Shown here: in pieces, positions 52,113-61,654 of the stretch
How the letters are laid out: the number at the start of each line of letters is the position of its first letter
Numbering within the stretch: the stretch's first letter is position 1
Source of the DNA: QHWT01 sp963755695
GTDB taxonomy: Bacteria; Acidobacteriota; Vicinamibacteria; Vicinamibacterales; 2-12-FULL-66-21
NCBI GenBank assembly: GCA_963755695.1
Contig: CAVWLB010000008.1
Location: 930,001 to 994,000, forward strand
Direction of reading: 5' to 3'
Length of the DNA: 64,000 bases
Made by a program: the position numbers and the translations under genes
The notes under the pieces: generated by a model
Database searches by the model: none
Told to the model about the DNA's origin: nothing
Seen by the model: the letters and a program-made list of their open reading frames with translations, nothing else

Positions 52113-53447
52113 TCACTCGATCCCGAGCGTCCGCTGGATCGACTCGAGCGACACCCCTTTGGTTTCCGGCAGAAATCGCCAGACCAGCACGAACTGCAGC
52201 ACCATCATGACCGCGAAGAAGGCAAATGCCGCGGCGCCGGACGCATCCGCGATGATCGGGAACGTCCAGCTCACTACGGCAGCCCAGAACCAATGGGTAA
52301 AGCTGCCGAGCGCCTGCCCTCGCGCGCGCACCCGGTTCGGGAAGATCTCGCTGATGTAAACCCAGATCACCGCCCCTTGCGAGAACGCGAAGAATGCGAT
52401 GTAGCCCAGCAGGCTCGCGAGCACCAGAGTGCCGCCGATGCCGGCGTGAAACGCCCACGCCGTCAGACCCAGACAGGCTGCCAGGCCGACGGCACCGATC
52501 AGCAGCAAACGCTTTCGACCGAATCGATCGATCACCGACATCGCCATCATCGTGAAGATGAGATTCGTCAAGCCGATAATCACCGACTGCAGCAGAGCAC
52601 TGGTGCGCTCGGCCCCCGCCATCTTGAAGATGTCCGCGGTGTAATAAATCAGCGCGTTGATGCCCGCAAGCTGGTTGAACGAGGCGACCATTACCGCCAG
52701 CAGGATGGGCCGAAGGTACTTCCGCTGAAAGAACGGCTCGTGCGCCGAGACGGTCTCCTCGTGCAACGAGTCGGCGATCTCACGGACCACAGCCTCGGGC
52801 GCTTCATTACCAACCAGCCGGAGAACATCGGTCGCTTCTTCGCGGCGATGCTGCTTGACCAGCCAGCGCGGGCTCTCGGGAATGCGGAGCAGGAATACGA
52901 AGAAGAGCACGGCCGGCACGGCCGCCACGGCCAGCATCCATCGCCAGGCCGTGGTCGCAGCCCCGGCGAGAATTGACGCGATGATGTAGTTCGAGAAATA
53001 GGCCGCGAGGATTCCGGCAACGACGTTGAACTGGCTGAGCGCCACCAGCCGCCCGCGCACCGCGGCGGGTGAAATCTCCGCTATATACATTGGCGCGACC
53101 ACCGACGAGGCGCCGATGGCGAGCCCGCCGATAAGCCGAAAGAGCAGCAGCGAAATCCAGTTTGGCGCCAACCCGCAGCCGACAGCGGACAGGAAGTAGA
53201 GGATGGCCAGCATCCTGAGCACCGGACGGCGCCCGAAACGCTCCGATGGCGGGCCCGCGGCAACCGATCCGATGATGGTTCCAATCAGGGCGCTGGCGAC
53301 GGTGAATCCAAGCTGGCCGCTGTCGAGACCGAACTGAAGGCGGAGGGCGTCGGTCGCTCCTGAAATCACCGCGGTGTCGAACCCGAAGAGAAAACCTCCC
53401 AGCGCGGCGACGGCCGCGCTCCACAGAAGCTGCGCGCTCAGTTTCAC
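52113..53447 (-). CDS. MFS sugar porter (sugar:H+ symporter type)
   Basis: 444 aa, twelve TM helices. Sugar-porter signatures are GGFLFGFDTAVISGA in TM1, DRFGRKRLLLIG and SERFGRRPVLRM in the loops, RLIGGLAIGASSVVAPMYIAE, PESPRWLV and the C-terminal FLPETKGVSLE. It is the first gene of the porter-GH32-fructokinase unit, so sucrose, fructose or a fructo-oligosaccharide is the likely substrate. There is a 46-bp gap to the GH32 start. Confidence 0.94.
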   Translation of the reverse strand: MKLSAQLLWSAAVAALGGFLFGFDTAVISGATDALRLQFGLDSGQLGFTVASALIGTIIGSVAAGPPSERFGRRPVLRMLAILYFLSAVGCGLAPNWISLLLFRLIGGLAIGASSVVAPMYIAEISPAAVRGRLVALSQFNVVAGILAAYFSNYIIASILAGAATTAWRWMLAVAAVPAVLFFVFLLRIPESPRWLVKQHRREEATDVLRLVGNEAPEAVVREIADSLHEETVSAHEPFFQRKYLRPILLAVMVASFNQLAGINALIYYTADIFKMAGAERTSALLQSVIIGLTNLIFTMMAMSVIDRFGRKRLLLIGAVGLAACLGLTAWAFHAGIGGTLVLASLLGYIAFFAFSQGAVIWVYISEIFPNRVRARGQALGSFTHWFWAAVVSWTFPIIADASGAAAFAFFAVMMVLQFVLVWRFLPETKGVSLESIQRTLGIE

Positions 53448-53572
53448 TCTGCGCCTCCGCTCTGCCGGCCGCGTGCCCGGGCACCTTATCCGCCTATCCC
53501 GGCCTCGTCAAGACGCGCCCGATTGGGCGGATAAGCGTTAACATCACCACCTTCGGACGCGTCCTTACTGCC

Positions 53573-56032
53573 ATGAACGACCTTCGATACAGCCTGCGAG
53601 CCCTGTCGCGCATGCGCGGCGTTGCGGTCGTGGCGGTTGCGACGCTCGCGCTCGGCATCGCGGCAACCACGACCATGTTCAGCGCCGCGTATGCGGCGCT
53701 GCTGCGGCCGTTGCCGTTCGCTGATCCGGACCGGCTGGTTCTGCTGTTCACGACCCGGACGACCCCCAGCCGGGGCCTCGAGCTTTCACGATGGTCGAGG
53801 CCGCTCATCGACACGCTGATGGCATCGGTGACGTCGTTCGACACGCTCGCGTCCTTTACCCCGTCGCTCGTCAGCATCAGCGGGGGCACAGGCGATCCCG
53901 AACAGATTGACGGCGAGATCGTCTCGCCGGAGTACTTCGCGGCCCTGCGAACGACGCCGGCAATGGGGCGGACGTTCACGGCAGCGGAGGATGGCGCGCC
54001 CGGCGATGCCCCTGTTGCGCTGCTGAGCGATCGACTGTGGCGGCGCCGCTACGCTGCTGACCCGTCACTGCTCGGAAGCACCATTCGGATCAACGACGTC
54101 CCGCTGACAGTGATCGGGATCATGCCCGGCGGATTCACCGGACTCAGCGACAAGTCGGAAGTGTGGATTCCTCGCACGATGGCGCCGCGGCTGACCTACG
54201 CGGAGTACCTCACCACGCCGCAACTCTTCATCGCTGTCCTCGCGCGGTTGAAGGATGGCGTGACGCTCGAGCAGGCCAATGCAGAGCTTGCGTCAGCCAG
54301 CGCCGCATTTGGTCCGCAGGTGGACGCGGAAGGCGCGCGACTCGGCGCCGTCGCGCAGACCATCGCCCAGGCGCGCGTTGAACCGACTCTCCGCAGGTCG
54401 GTGCTGCTGCTGCTCGCCGCGGCAGCCTGCGTGCTGCTGATCACCTGCGCAAACATTGCGGGCGTGCTGGTGGCCCGCGGTCGCATGCGGCGTCGCGAGC
54501 TGGCGATCCGCCTGGCCATCGGCTCCGGGCGCACGCGAATCATCCGGCAGCTGCTGGTCGAAAGCCTCGTGCTTGCGGGGGCCGCCGGCGTGTGCGGCAC
54601 GCTGCTCGCGATGTGGGGCGTCAGCTTCTTTGCACGATATGCGCCCGCGGTGCTGTGGACCGGGCGCATCACGATCTCGCCATTCTCGAGGCCGACGCTC
54701 GATTGGCGCGCGCTCGTGTTCGCGCTGGGCGCGACACTCGTCACCAGCGTGTTGTGCGGCCTGGCCCCGGCCGTCGATACCTCGCGCGTGCCGCTGACGC
54801 AGGCGCTGAAGGAAGACGAGCGCGGCGGCGGCGCGTCGCGCCGCATCTTTCGCACCCTGGTGGTTTTGGAGGTCGCGCTTGCGGTGTTGTTGCTCACGGC
54901 CGCCGGCCTGCTGCTGGACAGCTTCGCGCGCATGGAGCGGCTCCGGCAAGGATTCGAGAGTGAAGGTGTCCTGACGTTCTGGGTCCGTCCGCCCGAGTCG
55001 CGGTATCCCGTGACTGAAGGACCGGCAATCGTCGACCGCCTGCTGACCAGCATCGAGCGGGTCCCCGGGGTCGAGAGCGCGGCCGTCAATCGCTGCACGC
55101 CGTTCACCGGCTGCTCGCGGACAGTGCTGTCCTTCACGGATCGGCCGAACGATTCACGGAGTGCGCCGGAGGTGGGCCGTCACTATGTCTCGGCGGACTA
55201 CTTCAAGACGCTGGGGATCCCCGTGCTTGCGGGCCGCGTGCTGAGGCCGACCGATCGTCCCGGCCGACCCAGCGTGACGGTGATCAACGAGAGCGCGGCG
55301 CGGCGCTTCTGGCCGAACGACAACCCGATCGGCAAACGCGTCTGGTTCGGTACCACGACCGGGCCCTTCGCAGACCCCCAGCACTCAGCGGAGATCGTGG
55401 GAATCGTCGGCGACGTGAAGTACGAAGCGGTGGACTGGCCGAACAGCGTCGGCCGGCCCGAGTTCTATACCTCATACCTGCAGTTCTCGTTTCCGGACAC
55501 GATGGTCATGGTGAAGACGCGCGCGTCGATCTCGGCGCTCGTCCCGGCGGTGCGGAGGGCGGTGGCCTCCGTCGATCCGTCTCTGCCCATCTACGACGTG
55601 CTCACGCTCGACGAGCGAATTGCCGGCGCGGTGGCTCGTCCGCGTTTCAATGCCGCGCTGGTAGCAGGCTTTGCGGCGGCGGCGTTGCTCATCGCGGCGT
55701 TGGGCGTGTACGGCATGCTCTGGTACTCCGTTTCATCCAGGCTGCGCGAAATTGGCGTGCGCCTGGCCCTCGGCGCTGCGCCGGACCGCATCGTCCGGTT
55801 CATCCTGGCCGAAGGGTTGCGCCTGGCAGTCCTCGGTGTCGCGCTGGGACTGCTTGGCGCGCTGGTGGCGGGACGACTCACCCGAAGCCTGGTGTTCGAT
55901 GTCAATCCGTCGGATCCACGAATCCTCGCCGGCGTCTCCATCGTAATGTTGTCCGTGGCGTGCCTGGCAGCGTTTCTGCCCGCACGACGCGCCAGCGCGG
56001 TCGATCCGATCGTTGTGTTGCGGCAGGAGTGA
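53573..56032 (+). CDS. ADOP/MacB-FtsX-type permease without N-terminal domain
   Basis: 819 aa starting directly at MNDLRYSLRALSRMRGVAVVAVAT, so it lacks the PadR-associated helical domain. MacB-like domains and FtsX signatures are complete (RELAIRLAIGSGRTRIIRQL and EIGVRLALGAAPDRIVRFI), ending ASAVDPIVVLRQE. It is divergent from the MFS porter across 125 bp. No regulator adjoins it. Confidence 0.93.
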   Translation: MNDLRYSLRALSRMRGVAVVAVATLALGIAATTTMFSAAYAALLRPLPFADPDRLVLLFTTRTTPSRGLELSRWSRPLIDTLMASVTSFDTLASFTPSLVSISGGTGDPEQIDGEIVSPEYFAALRTTPAMGRTFTAAEDGAPGDAPVALLSDRLWRRRYAADPSLLGSTIRINDVPLTVIGIMPGGFTGLSDKSEVWIPRTMAPRLTYAEYLTTPQLFIAVLARLKDGVTLEQANAELASASAAFGPQVDAEGARLGAVAQTIAQARVEPTLRRSVLLLLAAAACVLLITCANIAGVLVARGRMRRRELAIRLAIGSGRTRIIRQLLVESLVLAGAAGVCGTLLAMWGVSFFARYAPAVLWTGRITISPFSRPTLDWRALVFALGATLVTSVLCGLAPAVDTSRVPLTQALKEDERGGGASRRIFRTLVVLEVALAVLLLTAAGLLLDSFARMERLRQGFESEGVLTFWVRPPESRYPVTEGPAIVDRLLTSIERVPGVESAAVNRCTPFTGCSRTVLSFTDRPNDSRSAPEVGRHYVSADYFKTLGIPVLAGRVLRPTDRPGRPSVTVINESAARRFWPNDNPIGKRVWFGTTTGPFADPQHSAEIVGIVGDVKYEAVDWPNSVGRPEFYTSYLQFSFPDTMVMVKTRASISALVPAVRRAVASVDPSLPIYDVLTLDERIAGAVARPRFNAALVAGFAAAALLIAALGVYGMLWYSVSSRLREIGVRLALGAAPDRIVRFILAEGLRLAVLGVALGLLGALVAGRLTRSLVFDVNPSDPRILAGVSIVMLSVACLAAFLPARRASAVDPIVVLRQE

Positions 56033-56153
56033 CGGACGTCGATGCCCTTTCCGACCTACTTGAATCTGGTCAGGATTTGAACGAGGATTCGTCGGCGAGG
56101 CCTCGGGTGCCGACGGAGGCTCGCTGCACAGGTTATGGAGAGAGCTCTTCTCC

Positions 56154-56837
56154 TTGTACCTGACTCTGGTCGTTTACCTGATCGCGACACCGTCGACGTC
56201 GACAACATCCGTGGCTCCGCACGCGCAATTCGATCACCTGGTCGTTGGTATCCGAAGCCTTGACGCCGGCATTCGTGAGTTCGCACAGCTCACGGGCGTC
56301 ACAGCACAGATCGGCGGCAAACATCCCGGCCGCGGCACCGAGAACGCCCTGGCGTCGCTCGGCGGCGGGTCGTATCTCGAGATCATCGCGCCCCAGGCGG
56401 ATGTGAAGCTCTCGCCCCGGGATGAGGCGATGCGCGGGCTCTCGCACCTGAAAGTGATTGCCTGGGCGATCCGCGTCAGCGACGCCGACGAGGCCGCCGC
56501 CTCCTTGAAGGCCGCCGGGCTGACGACGACGAACCCTGAGCCGGGCGCGCGCGTGACCCCGGCAGGCACGCGCCTCGAATGGAGAACGTTCGGCCTCGCG
56601 GACGGGACGATTGCGAGTGCCCCGTTCTTCATCGAATGGTCTTCGGGCACGAAGCATCCCTCCACGTCAGCGCCCGGCGGATGCTCGCTCGACACATTGA
56701 AGGTCTCCGATCCTGCCAGCGAGCGTCTTGCGGCGGTGCTGTCGGCACTCGGCGTGGCGAACGTCGCGGTGGTCAAGGGTGAACCTGGAATCGAGGCGAC
56801 CATCGAATGCGGGTCGAAGACCGCTACCCTGAAATGA
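56154..56837 (+). CDS. VOC-superfamily (glyoxalase-like domain) protein
   Basis: 227 aa beginning at a TTG at 56154; no better start is seen before the domain. FDHLVVGIRSLDAGIREFAQ with a His ligand and ALASLGGGSYLEIIAPQ fit the Glyoxalase_3 type (PF13468), followed by the second module FFIEWSSGTKHPSTSAPGGC and VSDPASERLAAVLSALG. The N-terminus is mildly hydrophobic (TLVVYLIATPS). It lies between two ADOP genes, 9 bp before the second. The substrate is unknown. Confidence 0.82.
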   Translation: MYLTLVVYLIATPSTSTTSVAPHAQFDHLVVGIRSLDAGIREFAQLTGVTAQIGGKHPGRGTENALASLGGGSYLEIIAPQADVKLSPRDEAMRGLSHLKVIAWAIRVSDADEAAASLKAAGLTTTNPEPGARVTPAGTRLEWRTFGLADGTIASAPFFIEWSSGTKHPSTSAPGGCSLDTLKVSDPASERLAAVLSALGVANVAVVKGEPGIEATIECGSKTATLK

Positions 56838-56846
56838 GATGAGCCG

Positions 56847-59330
56847 ATGACCAACGGAAACAGGTGGCGTGATCGGACGGCGGGCGACCTGCGCTACGCG
56901 TTGCGCATCTTTGCCAAGAATCGAGGATTTGCCACGGTCGTGATCGTGACGCTGGCTCTCGGCATCGGTGCGAACACAGCGATCTTCAGCATCGTCTACT
57001 CCGTTCTTCTCAAACCTCTCCGATACGCTCATCCGGAGCAGATCTACAGCGTTGAAGTTGTCGTGCCCGAGCGGCGGGATCAAATCCCGAGTCTGCCGGC
57101 AACCGTCCAGGCCTTTCTCGAGTGGCGGGCGTCGAAGGCTTTTGCCGGCATCACGGCATTGACCCCGACGGAATGCAACCTGACCGGCGATGGGGAACCC
57201 GAGCGGCTCGGCGGCGCGCGAGTGTCAGCCAACTTCTTTTCGTTTCTCGGGGTGCCAATCGAACGGGGCCGGGCATTTTCTTCCGACGAAGAACGGCCGG
57301 GGAACGAGCAGGTGGTTGTCATCAGCGACGAATTGTGGCGCCGGCGTTACGGAGCCGACCCGACATTGATCGGGAAGACGATCGTGATCAACGGGCAGGG
57401 ACACGTGGTCGTGGGCGTCGCGGCCCCCTCGCTGCTGATGCCGACAGGAACCCAGCTTCATCCACTGCTTCCGTTCTTTCCGCGAACCGATATCTGGAAA
57501 CCAATCGCGCCTACCGCCAGGGAACTGAAGAATGAGAGCTGGGATCATGGCGTCCTCGTGCGAGCTTCCAGTCCCGCTGAACTCGAGCGCGGACGGCAGC
57601 AACTTGCGGCCATCCTCAACGAGAAGATCCGCATCCAGATGCCAGGAACCAAGGTCGAGGTCAGGATCAACCTCGTGCCGATCCGCGAAGTCTACTCAGG
57701 CAAGGTCAAGCTTCGACTGCTGCTGATTCTGGCTGCCTCCGCACTGCTGCTTCTCACCGCCTGTGCGAGTGTGGCGAATCTCTTCCTCGCCAGAGTGGCG
57801 GCCCGGACCAATGAATACGCGACGAGGATCGCGCTCGGAGCGTCGCGAAGCCGGATCTTGAGCCAGTCCCTCACGGAGACGATGTTGCTGGCAATCATCG
57901 GCGGCGCTGCAGGCGTCGCCTTCGCAAAGTATGGCGCCGGCGTCCTGGCGTCTTACGCCTCCGACGACGTGCGACTCTTGGCTGAGACGCAGGTGAACTT
58001 GCCGCTGCTGCTCTTTGCGATTGTGGTGACGCTGTTGACGGGCGCAGTATGCGGCATCGTTCCGGCCTGGCAGGCCTGCCGGAAAGACCCTGCGTCGGCG
58101 CTCCAGGAAACGGCCAGGACGGCGGTTGGAAATCGCCGAGGTGAGCGAACACGTCATGTTCTGGTGGGCATGCAGATCGCGCTCGCAACCGCGTTGCTGT
58201 CGTCAGCCGGATTGCTGCTCCACAGTTTCACGAAGCTGATGCACGCCGACCGTGGATACGAAGTCGAGCGGGTGCTCTCGACTGATCTGTCGCTCTTCGG
58301 CGACCGCTATTCAGAAGGCTCGAGCCGCGAGACGTTTTATCGGGAACTCGTCGAGAGCGTGCGAGCGCTGCCCGGCGTGCTGGCGGCGGGCGCCATCAAC
58401 GACCTGCCGGCGGTAGCGTCATCCGAGGGGGCCAGCCGAACGATCTTCCGTCCTACCGATGCAGACTTCCAGAAGCTGGTGCTGGCGCGACCAGTGGCGA
58501 TGATTCGAAGCGTCACCACAGGCTATTTCGCCGCCAGTGGCAGCTCGCTCCGAGCCGGCCGATTCCTGTCCGACGAAGATCACGATCCCGTCGCTGTGAT
58601 TAGTGACTCACTCGCGCGCCGTTTGTGGCCTGGGGAGGATCCCTCGTCACTCGTCGGCCGCAGTCTGCGCCAGGGCGACGTCACCGGGCCTCTCGTCACC
58701 GTCGTTGGGGTGGTGCAGGATGCGCGACCCGGGGCACTGGATCGCGAGCCTGCGCCGGCACTCTATCGCCCCTATGCGCAGTGGGCGAGCGGTCCCATGA
58801 CGCTGGTCGTCAGAACGGCCCAAGATCCGTCAGCGCTCGCGCCGGCAGTGCGTTCGGCGATCTGGAAGATAGATCCGAATCTGCCGGTTCCGGCGATACG
58901 AACGATGCGCGAAATCGTCTCGTCGGCAGTCGCGCAACGGCGCCTTCAGACGACCCTGACCTCGCTGTTTGGTCTCGTTGCCCTTCTGCTTGGGGTCGTC
59001 GGCCTCTACGGTGTGGTGAGTTACTCGGTGGCGAGCCGCACGAGAGATATCGGGCTGCGGATGGCACTCGGGGCCTTAAGGGCCGACGTGGTGCGCTGGG
59101 TGTTTGGAAACGGGATGCGCCCCGTTCTCGTGGGCGTCGCGGTTGGGGTCGCCGCCACGATTGCCGCCGGTACACTTCTACGCAGCCTGCTGTTCGAAGT
59201 AACACCCGTCGATCCACTGTCGCTCGGCTCCGTCGTACTCGTGTTGGCGCTCAGTTCGTGCGTCGCCTGCTATCTTCCGGCCCGTCGCGCGGCCGCTCTG
59301 GATCCGATGACGGCGCTTCGGCAGGACTGA
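56847..59330 (+). CDS. ADOP/MacB-FtsX-type permease
   Basis: 827 aa, beginning MTNGNRWRDRTAGDLRYALR and so lacking the PadR-linked N-terminal domain. The first membrane helix is VVIVTLALGIGANTAIFSIV. FtsX signatures (NEYATRIALGASRSRILSQS and DIGLRMALGALRADVVRWV) are present in both halves, ending AAALDPMTALRQD. It starts 9 bp after the VOC gene and is probably co-transcribed. Confidence 0.94.
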   Translation: MTNGNRWRDRTAGDLRYALRIFAKNRGFATVVIVTLALGIGANTAIFSIVYSVLLKPLRYAHPEQIYSVEVVVPERRDQIPSLPATVQAFLEWRASKAFAGITALTPTECNLTGDGEPERLGGARVSANFFSFLGVPIERGRAFSSDEERPGNEQVVVISDELWRRRYGADPTLIGKTIVINGQGHVVVGVAAPSLLMPTGTQLHPLLPFFPRTDIWKPIAPTARELKNESWDHGVLVRASSPAELERGRQQLAAILNEKIRIQMPGTKVEVRINLVPIREVYSGKVKLRLLLILAASALLLLTACASVANLFLARVAARTNEYATRIALGASRSRILSQSLTETMLLAIIGGAAGVAFAKYGAGVLASYASDDVRLLAETQVNLPLLLFAIVVTLLTGAVCGIVPAWQACRKDPASALQETARTAVGNRRGERTRHVLVGMQIALATALLSSAGLLLHSFTKLMHADRGYEVERVLSTDLSLFGDRYSEGSSRETFYRELVESVRALPGVLAAGAINDLPAVASSEGASRTIFRPTDADFQKLVLARPVAMIRSVTTGYFAASGSSLRAGRFLSDEDHDPVAVISDSLARRLWPGEDPSSLVGRSLRQGDVTGPLVTVVGVVQDARPGALDREPAPALYRPYAQWASGPMTLVVRTAQDPSALAPAVRSAIWKIDPNLPVPAIRTMREIVSSAVAQRRLQTTLTSLFGLVALLLGVVGLYGVVSYSVASRTRDIGLRMALGALRADVVRWVFGNGMRPVLVGVAVGVAATIAAGTLLRSLLFEVTPVDPLSLGSVVLVLALSSCVACYLPARRAAALDPMTALRQD

Positions 59331-59333
59331 ATT

Positions 59334-59381
59334 GTGCGAGGGGCGAGGGGCGACAAGCGAGCGAGGGGCGAGAGCGAGGAG
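59334..59381. repeat. GAGGGGCGA short tandem repeat
   Basis: GCGAGGGGCGAGGGGCGACA and a second GCGAGGGGCGAGAGCGAG follow the ADOP stop. A degenerate (GAGGGGC)n stretch, purine-rich on the plus strand, in a convergent gap. Confidence 0.6.
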
Positions 59382-59404
59382 ATTCGTTTGTAGGGCACCT
59401 CTCT

Positions 59405-59884
59405 TCAGGATTTCCTTTTCTTTGCGCGCGGTTTCGGCTTGGCTTTCGTCGGTTTCGTTCGCCGCTTCGCGGTGAGCACCGCGGATAGTTCGTACGCTTC
59501 GTGAAGCCAGCCGGTGATCGGGGACTCCACCTGGTCGCGGTGCGTGATGTGAATGAAGTTAACGACTTTGGTCTTTGACGCGCGATCGACGCGTCGGACT
59601 TGAGGAGCCTTCAACCCGCGGTCGAGAAACACACAGAGCTCCAGGAAATTTCTCTTGGGGCGCACGAAGAAGTAGCAGGAGTTGCGCGAGAACATGATCG
59701 ATTTGTGCGACGCGTAGATCCGCTGATCCCCAAACGAGACGGCCGTCTCGCGCAGCCGTTCCCACGCCTCCTGGAGATCCTCCGAGAGGTCGCGGGTCAG
59801 CGCCGCTTCGGTCGTGGTCCAGCAGTCATGCGCTTCGCCCTCCTCGACCCACTGCTTGCAGTGATAGCACTCTCGTCCAGGCAT
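59405..59884 (-). CDS. DUF5655-like protein with N-terminal zinc finger
   Basis: 159 aa from the ATG at 59884, preceded by GGAG; an in-frame start at 59944 adds 20 residues without features. A small C-x2-C...H-x-C motif (ECYHCKQWVEEGEAHDC) is followed by the DUF5655-type domain IYASHKSIMFSRNSCYFFVRPKRNF, KVVNFIHITHRDQVESPITG and WLHEAYELS. The tail is Lys/Arg-rich (KAKPKPRAKKRKS), suggesting nucleic-acid contact. Function unknown. Confidence 0.8.
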   Translation of the reverse strand: MPGRECYHCKQWVEEGEAHDCWTTTEAALTRDLSEDLQEAWERLRETAVSFGDQRIYASHKSIMFSRNSCYFFVRPKRNFLELCVFLDRGLKAPQVRRVDRASKTKVVNFIHITHRDQVESPITGWLHEAYELSAVLTAKRRTKPTKAKPKPRAKKRKS

Positions 59885-59968
59885 TCCGATCTCCGGCGCC
59901 AGCAGCGAGCCGGCGCCGGATTGCAAGCGCCGGAGGTTGGGCATCAGCGCCCCGACCTCCTGGGGGCG

Positions 59969-61291
59969 CTATCGCAGGATTCTCACGACCGCCGCTTCGA
60001 AGTTGCCGCCAAACGTCGTGCTTCCGGTCGGCGTGCTCGTCCCGAGTCCAGGATTCGCACTGACGCCACCGGCGTTATCGAGGCCGCCGGCTGGCGTGGA
60101 AAGTGTAATCCTTGGCGCCGACAGTTTCGCGGCGGCGTTGAGCAGCGAATAGGGTGGTCCCGCGGTGGTCGTCGCGCCGAGCACCACCGTTCCGCCCGTA
60201 ACCGAGACACCGGACCCAGTCTCGAAGGCCGGTCCGCCCCAGGTGACGGCATCCAGTAGCTTTTTGCCGGTCGCCTGAATGTGGAGCACGAAGGCATCCT
60301 GAGAACCGGCGCCGAAACTGGAGGTCGTCCCAGTAACGTAGATCGTCCCATCATCGGACGCGACGCCAACTCCGTCTCCAGTCTCGCTGACGCGCCCGTC
60401 GAATTGCTTGTCGAACACGAGAGCACCAGCCGCACTGAGCTTCACGACGAGCGCGGTGATATCCGGAGTTCCACCCTTGATCGATTGGATGGCGCCGGCA
60501 ACGACGATCGATCCATCGGGTGCGGCCGCAATTCTGCCCCGCGCGTCCGCGACGTCGCCGGCGCTGTAGGCGCGGCGCCACGATTGAGCGCCGCCGTCCG
60601 ACATCTTGATGACGAGCATGTCGAAGTTGCCGATCTGATTTCTGGCAACAGTTCCTGCCGCGTAGACGCTGCCGTCCGATCCGACCGTCACGCCGCTTCC
60701 CTCCGTGCCATCGGCGAACTTCTGCCAGACGAGGGTGCCGTTTGCATCGAATTTCACGACGAACAGACCGATCGCACTCGCGCCAAAGCTCGTCTCGGTG
60801 CCGGCGATATATACCGAGCCGTCAGAAGCCGTGGCCACGGCCTTTGCCTCCTCGGACGCAGTGCCGCCCCATGTCCTCTCCCACTGCAGATTCCCGTTCG
60901 CGTCGAATTTCAGGAGGACTGCGTCATTGCCGTTAGTGACGCTTACGCCAGTGACGTACACCGAACCATCGGAAGCGACTGCGACGTCCGGTCGGCCGAG
61001 TCCGCGGACTGTGGTTCCATTCCAGATCCGCTGCCAGGTCAGCGCTCCATTTGGCGCGAACTTCACGACGAAGATGCGAGGGCTTGGCGTGCCGAACTGA
61101 TCGTTCGTGAAGCTGTCAGTGATCCCGACGACGTACGCACTTCCGTCAATTGCGGTCGCGACCGCCTCCGCGGTGTCGCTTCCGGCACCGCCCCATGTCG
61201 TCTGTGTGAGCAATGTCTGGCCCTCGGTTGCTCTGACCACGAATAACAGCATCAGCAGAGTGACCGATGCCGTGACACACTTGCATCTCAT
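59969..61291 (-). CDS. Secreted SBBP/delta-60-type beta-propeller protein
   Basis: 440 aa from the ATG at 61291, which exposes a signal peptide (VTASVTLLMLLFVVRATEGQ); the frame extends to 61333. It comprises about seven repeats of the pattern AVATAxDGSxYVxGxT, each followed by FVVKFDANGxLxWxRxW, the SBBP repeat (PF06739-like). It is predicted to be an extracellular or periplasmic propeller. The last ~90 residues are Gly/Thr-rich. No partner is evident. Confidence 0.88.
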   Translation of the reverse strand: MRCKCVTASVTLLMLLFVVRATEGQTLLTQTTWGGAGSDTAEAVATAIDGSAYVVGITDSFTNDQFGTPSPRIFVVKFAPNGALTWQRIWNGTTVRGLGRPDVAVASDGSVYVTGVSVTNGNDAVLLKFDANGNLQWERTWGGTASEEAKAVATASDGSVYIAGTETSFGASAIGLFVVKFDANGTLVWQKFADGTEGSGVTVGSDGSVYAAGTVARNQIGNFDMLVIKMSDGGAQSWRRAYSAGDVADARGRIAAAPDGSIVVAGAIQSIKGGTPDITALVVKLSAAGALVFDKQFDGRVSETGDGVGVASDDGTIYVTGTTSSFGAGSQDAFVLHIQATGKKLLDAVTWGGPAFETGSGVSVTGGTVVLGATTTAGPPYSLLNAAAKLSAPRITLSTPAGGLDNAGGVSANPGLGTSTPTGSTTFGGNFEAAVVRILR

Positions 61292-61654
61292 GAGTTCCCT
61301 CCGTACCGAAGCTGGACCCGAGACATCTCGCAAGCCTTCACCAGAGCCGTTTCTAGTGGAGCGGATTCAGAGATCCGCCACGCGATGTGCCGGGCTGTGA
61401 ATGGGAAGGGTCACTTGCGGCGCGGTCGCAGCACCGCGCCGCCTCCGGGTGCGTTCGCTCTGCAATGCTGACACCAGCAGTGTAATCAAGACACAGCGCG
61501 AATTTGCCGCGGGATCCTTACTCTCGTCGTAATGAAATTACGATTGACGTGATCCAGCCGAAGCTCGCGATTGATCGACACCTCGGGCTCTTCAGTCGAT
61601 CGAGCTGGTTGAATAGTATTTTGGCGTCAGCTGTTCCGATCGAAGACCTCAGCT
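61292..61654. other. 363-bp divergent intergenic region
   Basis: No gene is supported here. It holds promoters for two divergent genes and a 17-bp palindrome (61527-61543). TTCAGT (61591) and TAGTAT (61614-61619), 17 bp apart, are a weak promoter candidate for the ligase gene. A GC-rich hairpin-forming stretch lies at 61410-61445 (GCGGCGCGGTC...CACCGCGCCGCC). Confidence 0.5.
61527..61543. promoter_or_regulatory. Palindrome TCGTAAT-GAA-ATTACGA
   Basis: Perfect 7-bp arms with a 3-bp centre, immediately followed by TTGACG (61544-61549). It is a possible operator for the ligase gene 110 bp downstream; no regulator gene is adjacent. Confidence 0.45.

Noticed and set aside
49653..53447. Polysaccharide utilisation locus
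   Set aside because: No SusC/SusD pair or secreted glycosidase set; the module is a simple porter-hydrolase-kinase unit.
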